NCBI GenBank assembly: GCA_019636475.1
Contig: JAHBXN010000012.1
Coordinates: 1 to 64,000, forward strand
Source of the DNA: Phycisphaerae bacterium
Lineage (GTDB): Bacteria; Planctomycetota; Phycisphaerae; UBA1845; UTPLA1
DNA: 64,000 bases
Direction: 5' to 3'
Positions 27,335 through 36,355 of this stretch are shown one piece after another (the stretch's first letter is position 1; each line of letters opens with the position of its first letter). The notes beneath the pieces are model-generated. The model was not told the origin of the DNA. It did no database searches and was given only the letters and a program-made list of their open reading frames with translations. A program made the position numbers and the translations under genes.

Positions 27335-27890
27335 GTGGGTTGTCCGTGCCGTACAACAAGCGGCGGGTGCGGTGCAGCGTTCGCAAAGCCCCGACGGATA
27401 ACCGACATCAAATCCGATGTCGCGACACCCGCCTACTTCGGCGCTGCGATTACATGCGACCAGCGTACCGATGCGCGGTAATACCCGGACTGCTCACGCT
27501 GAGCTTCGCGCCGACAGTCCAGACCGTGGGATGAAGTCTTTCCCCCTGCCAATCATAGCCGCAACTGCATCGTAATCAAAGCCCGCCGGCTCAGGGCGTT
27601 ATCGGGTCGTAATCGCAATTCTGGCCCCTGCGGCCGATTCCCGGCTCCCACGCGATTTGCTCGTTCATCAACGGCTCGTCGCGCCGCGATGGCCGCCCAA
27701 CAAAAGCCCACGAACCACCACCGAATCAACCGTGCCCGGGACGAACCAACACCTTGGCCAGACGTAATCACTCTTGCCGTGGCGCGGCACAATCCAGAAT
27801 CCCGTTGCACCAGGAAATCACAACTCCGCAATCGCCGTAACGAATTGCACTTTTAGAATCCTTCGCTTTTGACAATAATCACGAGGCTCG
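27335..27890. other. Intergenic region between divergent pilB-like and PBP2 genes
   Basis: The 556-bp region should hold promoters for both divergent operons. TTGACA at 27869-27874 lies too near the PBP2 start to serve it with a good -10 box. Small open frames show no recognisable product. Confidence 0.4.
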
Positions 27891-30113
27891 GTGCGACTGT
27901 CTCGCCGAAGCTCCGCATCTTCGCCCGAACGCCACATGTTCGAACGCCGACTCAGAATCGTGCTGCTCATCCCATGCGTCTACGCAATCGTGCTTGTCGT
28001 GCGCCTTTTCAATCTGCAGATCGTCCAGGGAGACGCCTACCAGCAGCAGGCCGACGACGCCCTGGTCTCGCCCAAAAAGTTTCTACCGCCGCTCCGCGGG
28101 CGAATTCTCGATCGTTTCGGACGTCCACTCGTCTCCGACGCGCCGGCCAATGACGTCGCCGTCCACTATGGCGTCCTGAGCCTCAACGAGTCCTATCTCC
28201 AGCAGGCCGCTTCGAACCTTCGCCGCAACGACGCGGCATGGAAACGAGCCACCCTCGCCGAAGCCGAGGAAGAAATCCGCGAACGGATCGGCAGAATGTG
28301 GGTCACGCTCGAAAAAGCCTCAGGCACGCCGCTGCGCCGCATGAAGAAACGCCGCGATGCCATCTGCGACCGCATTGAATCGCTGCGGCGGCACATCTGG
28401 AACGCACGCCGGGCCCAGGGCTCCGACGATCCGCTGCACAAAACGCGCCTCCGTGAAGAATCCCAGTATCATTCAATTCTCCGAGACATCCCGCCCGAAG
28501 TGCGAACCCAGCTCGAAGTGGAACTGGCTGGCATGCCCTTTGTTCGAATCGAACCCTCCGTCCGGCGTATCTGGAATCTCGATGCCCAGCCCCTTTCTCA
28601 CGCCCTCGGCACGCTCGGTCAGGTCAGCGCGGACCGAATGGCGCGAGACCCGCTCACCGACGACTGGCTCGGATGCTATCGCCCCGGCGATGAAGCCGGT
28701 GCGTCGGGAATCGAGTACCTCTGCGAGGACATGCTCCGCGGAAAACGCGGCTACGAAGAAAAATACCTCGACGGCCGAATCAAGTCCTCACAGCCGCCCA
28801 AAGACGGCCTCGACATACAGCTCACCGTCGACCTGAAGCTGCAAAGCCGGATTCACCAGATTCTCGATGAGGCCATCTCCGCCGATCCGTACGTCACCGG
28901 TGCGGCCTGCGTCGTCATCGATGTCAACACGCGGGAGATTCTCGCACTTGCCAGCGCACCCACGTTCTCAGCGGAGGGAGTCCGCAAGCACTACGACCAG
29001 CTTCGCGACGACGCCCGGTATCGCCCGCTCCTGTTCCGGGCCGTCGCTGAAGAATACCAGCCCGGCTCGATCATCAAACCGGTCCTGCTCCTCGGCGCAT
29101 TCAAAAACAAAGTCATCGACCCGCGGCAGACAGTCCATTGCGACGGAAGTTACGTCCCCGGATCCAGCAATTGGCACTGCTGGACGCACTGGAAGCATCT
29201 CCCCGGACACGGCAACCTCAACGCCGAAGAAGCAATCCAGCACAGTTGCAACATCTTCTTCTACACGCTCGGAGATCGGCTCGGAGCCGCTCGCGTCTCC
29301 CAGTTCTACCGCGATTTCATTCTCGGCCCCGCAGACCTCGACACCAACCAGGCCGCCAATTCCCGCAGATCCATCACCGGACTGCTCGAGGAAAGAAGCG
29401 GCATCATCCCAACACTTGATTACCTTCGATCACGCCAGAAACGCGACTTCCGACCGGCAGACGGCCGTAACTACGCCATCGGACAAGGCGAATTGCAACT
29501 CACACCCCTACAAGCCGCAAACATGTACGCAACCCTCGCCAGCGGACAATACCGAGATCCAACGCTCGTCGCCAACGACGGAACCTATCGCCCTCCCACC
29601 CCGATCGACGGCCTCACGCCACAGGCATGGCGCACGGTGCGCAACGGCCTGTTCCGCTGCGTCAACGACCCCGGCGGCACGGCGTACAAACATGCCCGGC
29701 TGGACGAACTGGAAATTTGCGGAAAAACAGGTAGCGCCCAATGCGTCGCACGCGCGATCGAAACCAGATACTCCTTCAACGTCGACGGCAGAATTCAGTC
29801 CGCCGTCGCGCCGACCATCGAAAAAGCCCGCGAAATGCTCGATCTCAGCCGAAAAACTCCTTGCGTGAAACGCGAAGTGCTCAAGCGATGGCCTCCGAAT
29901 CGCGAAGGAAAGGACGAACCGCAAACTCACGCATGGTTTGCCGGCTTCGCGCCATATGACAAGCCGGAAATTGCCCTGGCCGTCATCCTCGAACACGGCG
30001 GCGGCGGCGGCCAGGCCGCCGGTCCCATCGGCAAGGAAATCTTCAGGCTGCTGATCGACTTTGGCTATCTCCGGCCGGGACGCACGCTCGCAAGTACGGA
30101 CATCCGACCATGA
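27891..30113 (+). CDS. mrdA: Penicillin-binding protein 2, elongation transpeptidase
   Basis: The 740-aa class B PBP has one N-terminal membrane helix (about 21-42), a pedestal (PLRGRILDRFGRPL), and a transpeptidase domain with SIIK (Ser393-Lys396), SCN (452-454) and KTG (612-614). It cross-links peptidoglycan during cell elongation. A charged, probably helical stretch (about 100-200) makes it longer than the usual ~630 aa. The start is a GTG with GAGG 5 nt upstream; ATG 27936 is an alternative just before the membrane helix. Its stop overlaps the RodA start (ATGA), the normal mrdA-rodA pairing. Confidence 0.93.
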   Translation: MRLSRRSSASSPERHMFERRLRIVLLIPCVYAIVLVVRLFNLQIVQGDAYQQQADDALVSPKKFLPPLRGRILDRFGRPLVSDAPANDVAVHYGVLSLNESYLQQAASNLRRNDAAWKRATLAEAEEEIRERIGRMWVTLEKASGTPLRRMKKRRDAICDRIESLRRHIWNARRAQGSDDPLHKTRLREESQYHSILRDIPPEVRTQLEVELAGMPFVRIEPSVRRIWNLDAQPLSHALGTLGQVSADRMARDPLTDDWLGCYRPGDEAGASGIEYLCEDMLRGKRGYEEKYLDGRIKSSQPPKDGLDIQLTVDLKLQSRIHQILDEAISADPYVTGAACVVIDVNTREILALASAPTFSAEGVRKHYDQLRDDARYRPLLFRAVAEEYQPGSIIKPVLLLGAFKNKVIDPRQTVHCDGSYVPGSSNWHCWTHWKHLPGHGNLNAEEAIQHSCNIFFYTLGDRLGAARVSQFYRDFILGPADLDTNQAANSRRSITGLLEERSGIIPTLDYLRSRQKRDFRPADGRNYAIGQGELQLTPLQAANMYATLASGQYRDPTLVANDGTYRPPTPIDGLTPQAWRTVRNGLFRCVNDPGGTAYKHARLDELEICGKTGSAQCVARAIETRYSFNVDGRIQSAVAPTIEKAREMLDLSRKTPCVKREVLKRWPPNREGKDEPQTHAWFAGFAPYDKPEIALAVILEHGGGGGQAAGPIGKEIFRLLIDFGYLRPGRTLASTDIRP

Positions 30114-31282
30114 TTGAATCGACACCACGAATCATGCCGCCTCTCGGATGGATCGTGACGCTCGCCGCTGTCGCGCTCACCGGAGTCGGTCTGCTCGGAA
30201 TGTACGCCAGCGAAGCCGGCACCGGCGAATTGCCGGCCCAGACTCTTCGACAGCTCATGTTCCTCGGCATCGGGCTCGCCGCGTTCACGTTCGTTCAGAT
30301 GATCGGCTACCGCGAAGTCGGAAGATGGGCCTACTTCATGTTCGGTGTGACGCTCATACTCCTGACCCTGCTGCTCATCGCCAGAAAGGTCAATCTCGCT
30401 CCGTTCATCGTGCCGAAACGCAACACCTACCGTTGGATTCTCATCGGTCCCATCAACATCCAGGTCTCCGAATACGCCAAGTTCGTCTACATCGTCGCCC
30501 TCTCATACTACCTGCGATACCGTACAAATTACCGCACGTTTGGCGGGCTGCTGATGCCCTTCATCCTCACCCTCGTTCCGATGGCGCTCATTCTCAAAGA
30601 GCCGGACCTAGGTACCTGCCTGCTGCTCCTGCCCACTTTGTTCGTCATGCTGTTCGTCGCGGGCGCCAGAAAACGCCACCTCATAATCATTATTCTCCTG
30701 GCGGCTATCGCCGCGCCGGCCTTTTACTTCTCGCCCCTCATGAACCCCTACCAGCGCGATCGAATCACCGCCCTCTTCCATCAAAACGACGACGACAAAT
30801 CCTGGCGGCTCAATCAGGGCTATCAGCTCAACCAGTCAAAGATCGCACTCGGAAGCGGCGGCGCTTTCGGACAGGGCTTTCAGGAGGGTGCGTTCTTCCG
30901 TCACGACCTCCTGCCCGAAGAACACAACGACTTCATCTTCGCTGTGCTCGGACATCAATGGGGATTCTTCGGCGGAATGATCATTCTCGCGCTCTACCTC
31001 GTCATCGTCGCGGCAGGACTCACCATTGCATCTGCCACCAACGATCCGCTCGGTCGCCTCACTGCCGTCGGCGTCTGCGCCATGATCTGCGCCCAGACCA
31101 TCATCAACACCGGGATGACTGTCGGACTCATGCCCGTCACCGGCATGGGGCTACCCTTCGCCAGCATGGGCGGAAGCGGACTCATCGCAAACTATCTCAT
31201 GCTGGGAATCCTCGTCAGCACAGCCCGCCCGCGGCCGCTCGACATGGCGCCAAAACCGTTCGAATACGACTTCGAGGACTAA
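30110..31282 (+). CDS. rodA: Peptidoglycan glycosyltransferase RodA
   Basis: The 390-aa SEDS-family polytopic membrane protein polymerises lipid II into glycan strands with PBP2. Visible family points are the RWILIGPINIQVSEYAKF loop, LKEPDLGTCLLLLP, AIGSGG-like KIALGSGGAFGQGF, LPEEHNDFIFAVLGHQWGF and the terminal GMTVGLMPVTGMGLPFASMGGSGL. The long soluble loop after about residue 215 carries the catalytic-region residues. It overlaps the PBP2 gene by 4 nt, and the CYTH gene starts 7 bp after its stop, so three genes form one operon. Confidence 0.94.
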   Translation: MIESTPRIMPPLGWIVTLAAVALTGVGLLGMYASEAGTGELPAQTLRQLMFLGIGLAAFTFVQMIGYREVGRWAYFMFGVTLILLTLLLIARKVNLAPFIVPKRNTYRWILIGPINIQVSEYAKFVYIVALSYYLRYRTNYRTFGGLLMPFILTLVPMALILKEPDLGTCLLLLPTLFVMLFVAGARKRHLIIIILLAAIAAPAFYFSPLMNPYQRDRITALFHQNDDDKSWRLNQGYQLNQSKIALGSGGAFGQGFQEGAFFRHDLLPEEHNDFIFAVLGHQWGFFGGMIILALYLVIVAAGLTIASATNDPLGRLTAVGVCAMICAQTIINTGMTVGLMPVTGMGLPFASMGGSGLIANYLMLGILVSTARPRPLDMAPKPFEYDFED

Positions 31283-31289
31283 GCGGACC

Positions 31290-31856
31290 ATGCCCACTGA
31301 ACTCGAATCCAAAATCAAAGTCGATTCACATCAGCCCGTCCGAGATCGACTTCGCGACGCCGGCGCCAGCTACATCGGAAAAGTGCTTGAGACCAACCGT
31401 ATTCTCGACCGACCCGACGCCCACCTCCTCCGCACCGGCTGCGGATTGCGAATCCGGCAGATCAGCATTCTCGACGGTGTCGGTCCGCGCGATTCGATCA
31501 CCTTCAAAGGTGTCAAAATCCCCGGAAAGTTCAAACAGCGAGAAGAGCACGAAACCAGTATTGACGATGCAAACGCCCTCGCAGCCATACTGGCCGCCCT
31601 CGGCTACACCGACAAAATCGTCTTCGAGAAGCGGCGTGAAAGCTGGCGCCTGGACCCCTGCACCATCGAATTGGATGAGATTCCCCAATTCGGCTTGTTC
31701 GTAGAGGTCGAAGGCCCGTCCGAACCCGCTGTCGAATCGACATTGGCGCGACTCGGCCTCTCCGATCAGCAGTCCATCACCGAAAGCTATGTCGCCCTGC
31801 TCATGGCAGGCCGCGAACCCCTCACCCCTCGGACCGTCGAGTTTCGCTTCAAATAG
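31290..31856 (+). CDS. cyaB: CYTH domain protein (class IV adenylate cyclase-like)
   Basis: The 188-aa protein begins with the CYTH signature ExExK (E4, E6, K8 in TELESKIKV) and continues with paired charged strands (GCGLRIRQ, ITFKGVK, FEKRRESWRLD, LFVEVEGP) that line the triphosphate tunnel. CYTH proteins bind triphosphorylated substrates; this length and pattern match the CyaB/thiamine-triphosphatase-like group. Adenylate cyclase activity is known for few members, so the substrate remains open. It is the last gene of the PBP2-RodA operon; a terminator hairpin overlaps its stop codon. Confidence 0.85.
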   Translation: MPTELESKIKVDSHQPVRDRLRDAGASYIGKVLETNRILDRPDAHLLRTGCGLRIRQISILDGVGPRDSITFKGVKIPGKFKQREEHETSIDDANALAAILAALGYTDKIVFEKRRESWRLDPCTIELDEIPQFGLFVEVEGPSEPAVESTLARLGLSDQQSITESYVALLMAGREPLTPRTVEFRFK

Positions 31857-31867
31857 CGATTTTTTTT
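31844..31867 (+). terminator. Rho-independent terminator overlapping the CYTH stop codon
   Basis: TCGCT, loop TCAAAT, AGCGA form a short stem (31844-31859), followed directly by eight T (31860-31867). The TAG stop of the CYTH gene (31854-31856) lies within the hairpin. The 5-bp stem is short, but the T tract is well placed. Confidence 0.65.
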
Positions 31868-31989
31868 CGGACGCAAACCGAGGAGGCCCCGCGTTAAACC
31901 GCCACGCTGGCACCGGTGCGTTTGACGATCGGCAGGACCGCTTCTACATTGGACTATTCGCCAGTTGGTTAGCAGGAGGTTTAGGTCTG

Positions 31990-33021
31990 ATGAATCTAGT
32001 CACCGGCGCGACGGGACTCTTGGGCAGCCACATCGTCGAACAGCTTCGCAAGCGCGGTCGCCCTGTGCGATGCCTTGTCCGATTCGGCGCGGACCTGACC
32101 TGGCTGAAAACCCAGGGTGTCGAACTCGTCGAAGGAGACCTGACCAACAAGGCCTCCATCGAAAGAGCCTGCGACGGAGCCCAGTGCATCTACCATGCCG
32201 CCGCACGTGTCGGCGACTGGGGGCCATGGGAAGACTTCCAACGAATCACCATCGACGGCACCAATAACCTCTTCGACGCGGCCGAAAAGGCCGGCGTCCC
32301 CCGATTCATTCACGTCAGCTCAATCAGCGTCTACGGCCACCGCAACGAGAAGGGACTCGTCATCGACGAGAAGGAGCCGCTCGGCGTAAACGTCCACAAG
32401 TGGTCCTACTACACCCGCGCGAAGGTCGCGGCGGAGCAGGAGCTATGGCGCCGGCACAACGCTGGCAGCAAAGTGAAATACTCCGTCATCCGCCCGAGTT
32501 GGCTTTACGGCCCGCGAGATCGCGCCACCATCGCCCGCTTGTCGCGCATGATCCGCCGAGGCAAGGCCAAGCTGCTCGGCACCGGGGACAACCGGCTCAA
32601 CGTGGTCTATGCCGGCAACGTCGCCGAAGGATGTATTCTCGCGGCGGACAATCCCAACGCCGTCGGCGAGGCCTACAACTGCAGCAACGATGGCGAACTG
32701 ACCCAGCGACAGTACTTCGACATGCTGGCGGACGCCCTGGCAGCGCCGCGCGTGACGAAGGCCGTCCCCTATCGAATTGCGTACAACGCAGCCTTCGTCC
32801 TCGAATGTCTCGGCCACGCCCTCAAGTGGAAGAAGCCGCCGATGATCACTCGATACGCCGTCTGGCTCATGGGACGCGACACCTACTTCTCAGCCGACAA
32901 AGCCCGGCGCGAACTGGGATGGAAGCCCTCCGTCACCTACGAAGAGGGAATTCCCGCGACCATTCGCTGGTTCGAGGGCGCCGAAAAAAAAGCGCCTGAG
33001 CGTCGCGCTGCGGTGGCCTGA
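31990..33021 (+). CDS. NAD-dependent epimerase/3-beta-HSD-type extended SDR
   Basis: The 343-aa protein has the Rossmann fingerprint NLVTGATGLLGSHI, the HVSSISVYG strand with the catalytic serine, and the Tyr-x3-Lys pair YTRAK. Later family blocks are VIRPSWLYGPRD and YNCSNDGELTQRQYFDML. It is an extended short-chain dehydrogenase/reductase acting on a nucleotide sugar, steroid-like or other lipid substrate. I use ATG 31990 because AGGAGG lies 10 bases upstream; earlier in-frame starts would overlap the CYTH gene and terminator. No partner fixes its pathway. Confidence 0.88.
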   Translation: MNLVTGATGLLGSHIVEQLRKRGRPVRCLVRFGADLTWLKTQGVELVEGDLTNKASIERACDGAQCIYHAAARVGDWGPWEDFQRITIDGTNNLFDAAEKAGVPRFIHVSSISVYGHRNEKGLVIDEKEPLGVNVHKWSYYTRAKVAAEQELWRRHNAGSKVKYSVIRPSWLYGPRDRATIARLSRMIRRGKAKLLGTGDNRLNVVYAGNVAEGCILAADNPNAVGEAYNCSNDGELTQRQYFDMLADALAAPRVTKAVPYRIAYNAAFVLECLGHALKWKKPPMITRYAVWLMGRDTYFSADKARRELGWKPSVTYEEGIPATIRWFEGAEKKAPERRAAVA

Positions 33022-33155
33022 CGACCGAGCCCCAAGTCAGTCGTTCGCACGCGACTTCACTGGATAGGCGGCTCTGCCGCGACAAACAAACTGCGACCAT
33101 CATCGGCCATCTCGCATTCAGGGACAGCCCAATCGCTACATCTGCCTGCAATCCC

Positions 33156-33533
33156 ATGCTCGGGGTCATCGGCGTCATTCGACGCGAAGACCGCCTGCTC
33201 CTCATTCAACGATCGGAATTCGTGAGAGTGCCGCTGGCTTGGTGCTTTCCTGGCGGGGAAATCGAGCCTGGTGAATCCCAGGCCGACGCACTCATCCGCG
33301 AAATGCGCGAAGAACTCGACGCTGAAATCCTCCCCGGCCGCTTGCTCATGACCCAGACCAAGCACGAAGGCCGGCTGATTCTCTACTGCTGGTCGGCGCA
33401 GTTGCTCTCGGACAGCATTCGGCCCAACCCACGGGAAGTCGCGCAATTCGATTGGCTCACGCCGGTTCAAATACGGGACAAAGACGGAATCCTTCCTGGA
33501 ACCGCCGAAATTCTGGCGCATCTAGACGCCTGA
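33156..33533 (+). CDS. Nudix hydrolase
   Basis: The 125-aa protein carries a complete Nudix box, GGEIEPGESQADALIREMREELDAE (about residues 31-55), fitting G-x5-E-x7-R-E-x2-E-E. Nudix enzymes hydrolyse nucleoside diphosphates linked to another group. The small size and MLGVIGVI opening resemble MutT-type house-cleaning enzymes for oxidised nucleotides, though the substrate cannot be read from sequence. Its stop lies only 2 bp from the stop of the convergent MFS gene. Confidence 0.88.
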   Translation: MLGVIGVIRREDRLLLIQRSEFVRVPLAWCFPGGEIEPGESQADALIREMREELDAEILPGRLLMTQTKHEGRLILYCWSAQLLSDSIRPNPREVAQFDWLTPVQIRDKDGILPGTAEILAHLDA

Positions 33534-33535
33534 GC

Positions 33536-34966
33536 CTACGGCGCGGAACCAACGCCCTGCTCCCGCTGATTCACCAGATCTTCCGTCGCAAGCCCTGCCG
33601 CCATCGGAGCGGACACGGCCTCCGCCGCAAGTTCCGTCGTTTCCAGCTTCGTCAGGTCATGACCGGACTGCTGCGATTTCGCCAGCGAGCGGAACGTCAA
33701 CAGTCCCATCAAGCCGAGCGCGGACGAAATAAGAAACACCAGCGGCCCGTATCGCGAATACAGAAATGTCCCGATGAATGGTGCGCTCAATCCACGAATG
33801 CCCGTCAGAAACACGTGAGCGCCCATGTAGATCTCGGCCTTCTCCGGCTCAGCAAAGTGAAGGTGCCCCAGATTCCAGCCGATCGCCCCGCCTCCGCGGC
33901 CGACCCCCTCGAAAAACCGCGACAACGCCACCAGCGTCAGCGCCGTCGCGAACAGCATGACCGTGTCCATCGCGCCCGGCGCAAGCATGACCACCGAAGC
34001 CAGGCCTCCAAAAACCGACGCCAGCATCCACGTCAGCGCATTGAGCACACGAAACCGCACCACGCCGTGACGGTCGAACAATCCCGCCCACGACATCATC
34101 GATATCATCATCATGAACTGCGGAAGCGTCTCAAGCAGGATCGAACTGAACTTGTAGTTCAGCGGCAGCTCGCGCGTCACAATGATCGCCATGACCGGAA
34201 AAATCATGATGTTTCCCATGCCCAGAAACATCATGCCGATACAGTAACGCCGAAATGCCCGATCGTCCCTCAGAACCTCGTACACCTCCCGGGCCGGCCG
34301 CAAAACACCGCGATGACCAACGCGGCCCTCCGCCGAAGCGCGCACCCGCGCCAACGATGCCCGCTCGCCTCGAACCTTCAACGACCGCAGCTGGAACAGG
34401 CCGAACAGACCGATCAGCGCGACGGCCGGATACACATAGTGATAGAGTCTTGGATTGAAATCGAACAGCGACGCGACCAGCGTCACCACGCCGATACCCA
34501 GTGAATATCGAACGATTTGCAAACGAGCGGCGATCCGCCCGCGCATGCTGACGGGATAATTATGCTTCCAGAATCCCGAGCGAACCGTCACGCACCCCGC
34601 CAGAAGTGTTCGCGCCAATGCAACTTGCCCGGCGAAGATCCATCCGCCCCATTCGGAATAGGGCGTCAGGCCGATCGATGCAATCAGCAGCACCGTGCCC
34701 AGCCCGAAAGTAAGGAACAACGGCAGCTTCGGTCGAGATGCCGCAATGCTCCCCCAGAACAAGCCCGCGAGATTCGCAACTGTCGGAATCGCCATCACGA
34801 TCGTGATGAGCCACGGACCGGCATGAAACGTCTTTGCGACGACGATCGACGAACCCGCTCCCTCGTACATGCCGATGAAGACGCCCCACCAGAGGAGGTG
34901 CTTCATCTCGATGACATAATTGCGGCGCGCCATCAACGGCACGCTGCGGGCAAGGAAGAGGTCCAA
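33536..34966 (-). CDS. MFS transporter
   Basis: The 476-aa protein has about ten to twelve hydrophobic segments. It shows MFS-like features such as MYEGAGSS near the first segment and charged cytoplasmic loops (VSMRGRIAARLQIVRY). A long central loop (about 205-245) links the two halves, as in the 6+6 MFS layout, and a ~40-residue cytoplasmic tail ends the protein. The substrate is unknown, and neither neighbour helps. Confidence 0.75.
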   Translation of the reverse strand: MDLFLARSVPLMARRNYVIEMKHLLWWGVFIGMYEGAGSSIVVAKTFHAGPWLITIVMAIPTVANLAGLFWGSIAASRPKLPLFLTFGLGTVLLIASIGLTPYSEWGGWIFAGQVALARTLLAGCVTVRSGFWKHNYPVSMRGRIAARLQIVRYSLGIGVVTLVASLFDFNPRLYHYVYPAVALIGLFGLFQLRSLKVRGERASLARVRASAEGRVGHRGVLRPAREVYEVLRDDRAFRRYCIGMMFLGMGNIMIFPVMAIIVTRELPLNYKFSSILLETLPQFMMMISMMSWAGLFDRHGVVRFRVLNALTWMLASVFGGLASVVMLAPGAMDTVMLFATALTLVALSRFFEGVGRGGGAIGWNLGHLHFAEPEKAEIYMGAHVFLTGIRGLSAPFIGTFLYSRYGPLVFLISSALGLMGLLTFRSLAKSQQSGHDLTKLETTELAAEAVSAPMAAGLATEDLVNQREQGVGSAP

Positions 34967-35235
34967 GGAAGGCTTCTCTCAAGTCCAATTCGTCAGCATT
35001 CGACAGAGCGAATTATAGCCACGGCCATCGCAGCATGACACTCGATGCCGTGAACAATACAAGTTCGATTTTCCCGTTTGAACACGGGATGAACCCGGCT
35101 TCCGCCGATAAAATTTTGCAGATGGGGGCAGGAATTTCCGCGCACTCAGGTCGTTTCGCCGACCGGGCACAAACGAGATATCCCCCCCCCTTTGCCGAAT
35201 CCCCCTCACATCGGCCGCAAACCGGAATCAGCCAT

Positions 35236-36345
35236 CTAGGTTTTGATTCCATCCAGCAGCAGCATCACGATTGGGCCGAAAATCACCACCGGAATCCACG
35301 GCAGGAGTGCCGGCGACACACCAAAGGCGCTGCCGTCGATGCTGTTGCACATGAAAGTCATCACGTAGCACAGCGAACACGCCAGCATGCACTTTCCGCT
35401 CAGCACATAAATCGAAGGCCGCTCCCGATTCAGAAAAAACGGAATGCCAAGACAGAGCAGGCCCATGTTCATCAGGATCGTCGTCAGTCGCGTGTGCTTC
35501 ACCCGGATGAACTCGCTGTTGCCCGAAGATGCATAGTACTTCTGCAACCGATCCAGATTCGCCAGGCTGAGGAAGTTGGTCCACTGGGCCGATTGCTGGA
35601 TTGCCAGCTCCCGAGGCGTCACCCGGGACACATACTCCGTCACCGGAGTCCGTCCCAGAAGGCTCTCGTCAACGCCTGTATCGGAGGCGTCTCCCAGCGC
35701 CAGTTCGGTGCCGTTCCGCAGATGCCAGACCTGCCGCTCCTCGTCCCACTGGGCCTGATCGGCGCGTATCGCACCGATCATGCGATTATCCGCGTCTCTC
35801 TTCAAAATCACCACGTTTCGCATCTCGCGCGCCCGCGGATTGAACGCCATCGCCGATATCAGCGCATTACCGTACTGCGCGTCGGGCACGAACCAGATCG
35901 CGAATGATGCCTTCCCCTCCGTGTCACCATGCTTGCGCGCCAGCTTCTCCGCGATCGATGGAATGACGAACTCCTGATCGACAAACCACAGCACATTCAG
36001 GCTCAGTCCCGCGACCAGAATGGGCGCCGCGACACGGTAAAGCGAAGTACCCGACGCAAGAATCGCCGTCAGCTCATTCGTCCGATGAAATCGGCCCAGC
36101 GTGAAACAGCCGGCCGCCAGCGTGATCACGCCCGCAAGCTGCGCGAAATACAGAAATAGATTGTGCCCGTAGAAGTCGAGCACCTTGGCGATCTTCTGAA
36201 ACATCGAATCGGACTGAATCTTCGTGAACTCATCCAGATTCACAAACAGATCGAGAATGATATACAGTCCGATCAGCACTCCCATCGCGATGAGATAGTT
36301 GGTCAGAAAGGCCCGCAGAATGTATCGATCCAGCGTCTTGATCAT
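35236..36345 (-). CDS. lptG: LptG-like permease of the LPS export complex
   Basis: The 369-aa protein belongs to the YjgP/YjgQ permease family. It has LDRYILRAFLTNYLIAM at the N-terminus, two N-terminal and several C-terminal membrane segments, and a large periplasmic beta-jellyroll between (about 110-265). With LptF and the LptB ATPase it lifts LPS from the inner membrane to the periplasmic bridge. It starts 10 bp after the LptF gene ends, so the two are one operon. LptF versus LptG assignment is by order and length only. The LptB, LptC and LptA genes are not in this window. Confidence 0.85.
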   Translation of the reverse strand: MIKTLDRYILRAFLTNYLIAMGVLIGLYIILDLFVNLDEFTKIQSDSMFQKIAKVLDFYGHNLFLYFAQLAGVITLAAGCFTLGRFHRTNELTAILASGTSLYRVAAPILVAGLSLNVLWFVDQEFVIPSIAEKLARKHGDTEGKASFAIWFVPDAQYGNALISAMAFNPRAREMRNVVILKRDADNRMIGAIRADQAQWDEERQVWHLRNGTELALGDASDTGVDESLLGRTPVTEYVSRVTPRELAIQQSAQWTNFLSLANLDRLQKYYASSGNSEFIRVKHTRLTTILMNMGLLCLGIPFFLNRERPSIYVLSGKCMLACSLCYVMTFMCNSIDGSAFGVSPALLPWIPVVIFGPIVMLLLDGIKT

Positions 36346-36355
36346 GGAACGGATG

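Noticed and set aside
35182-35190. Run of nine C bases
   Set aside because: A homopolymer in a non-coding gap; it could vary in length but controls no visible gene and may be a sequencing artefact.
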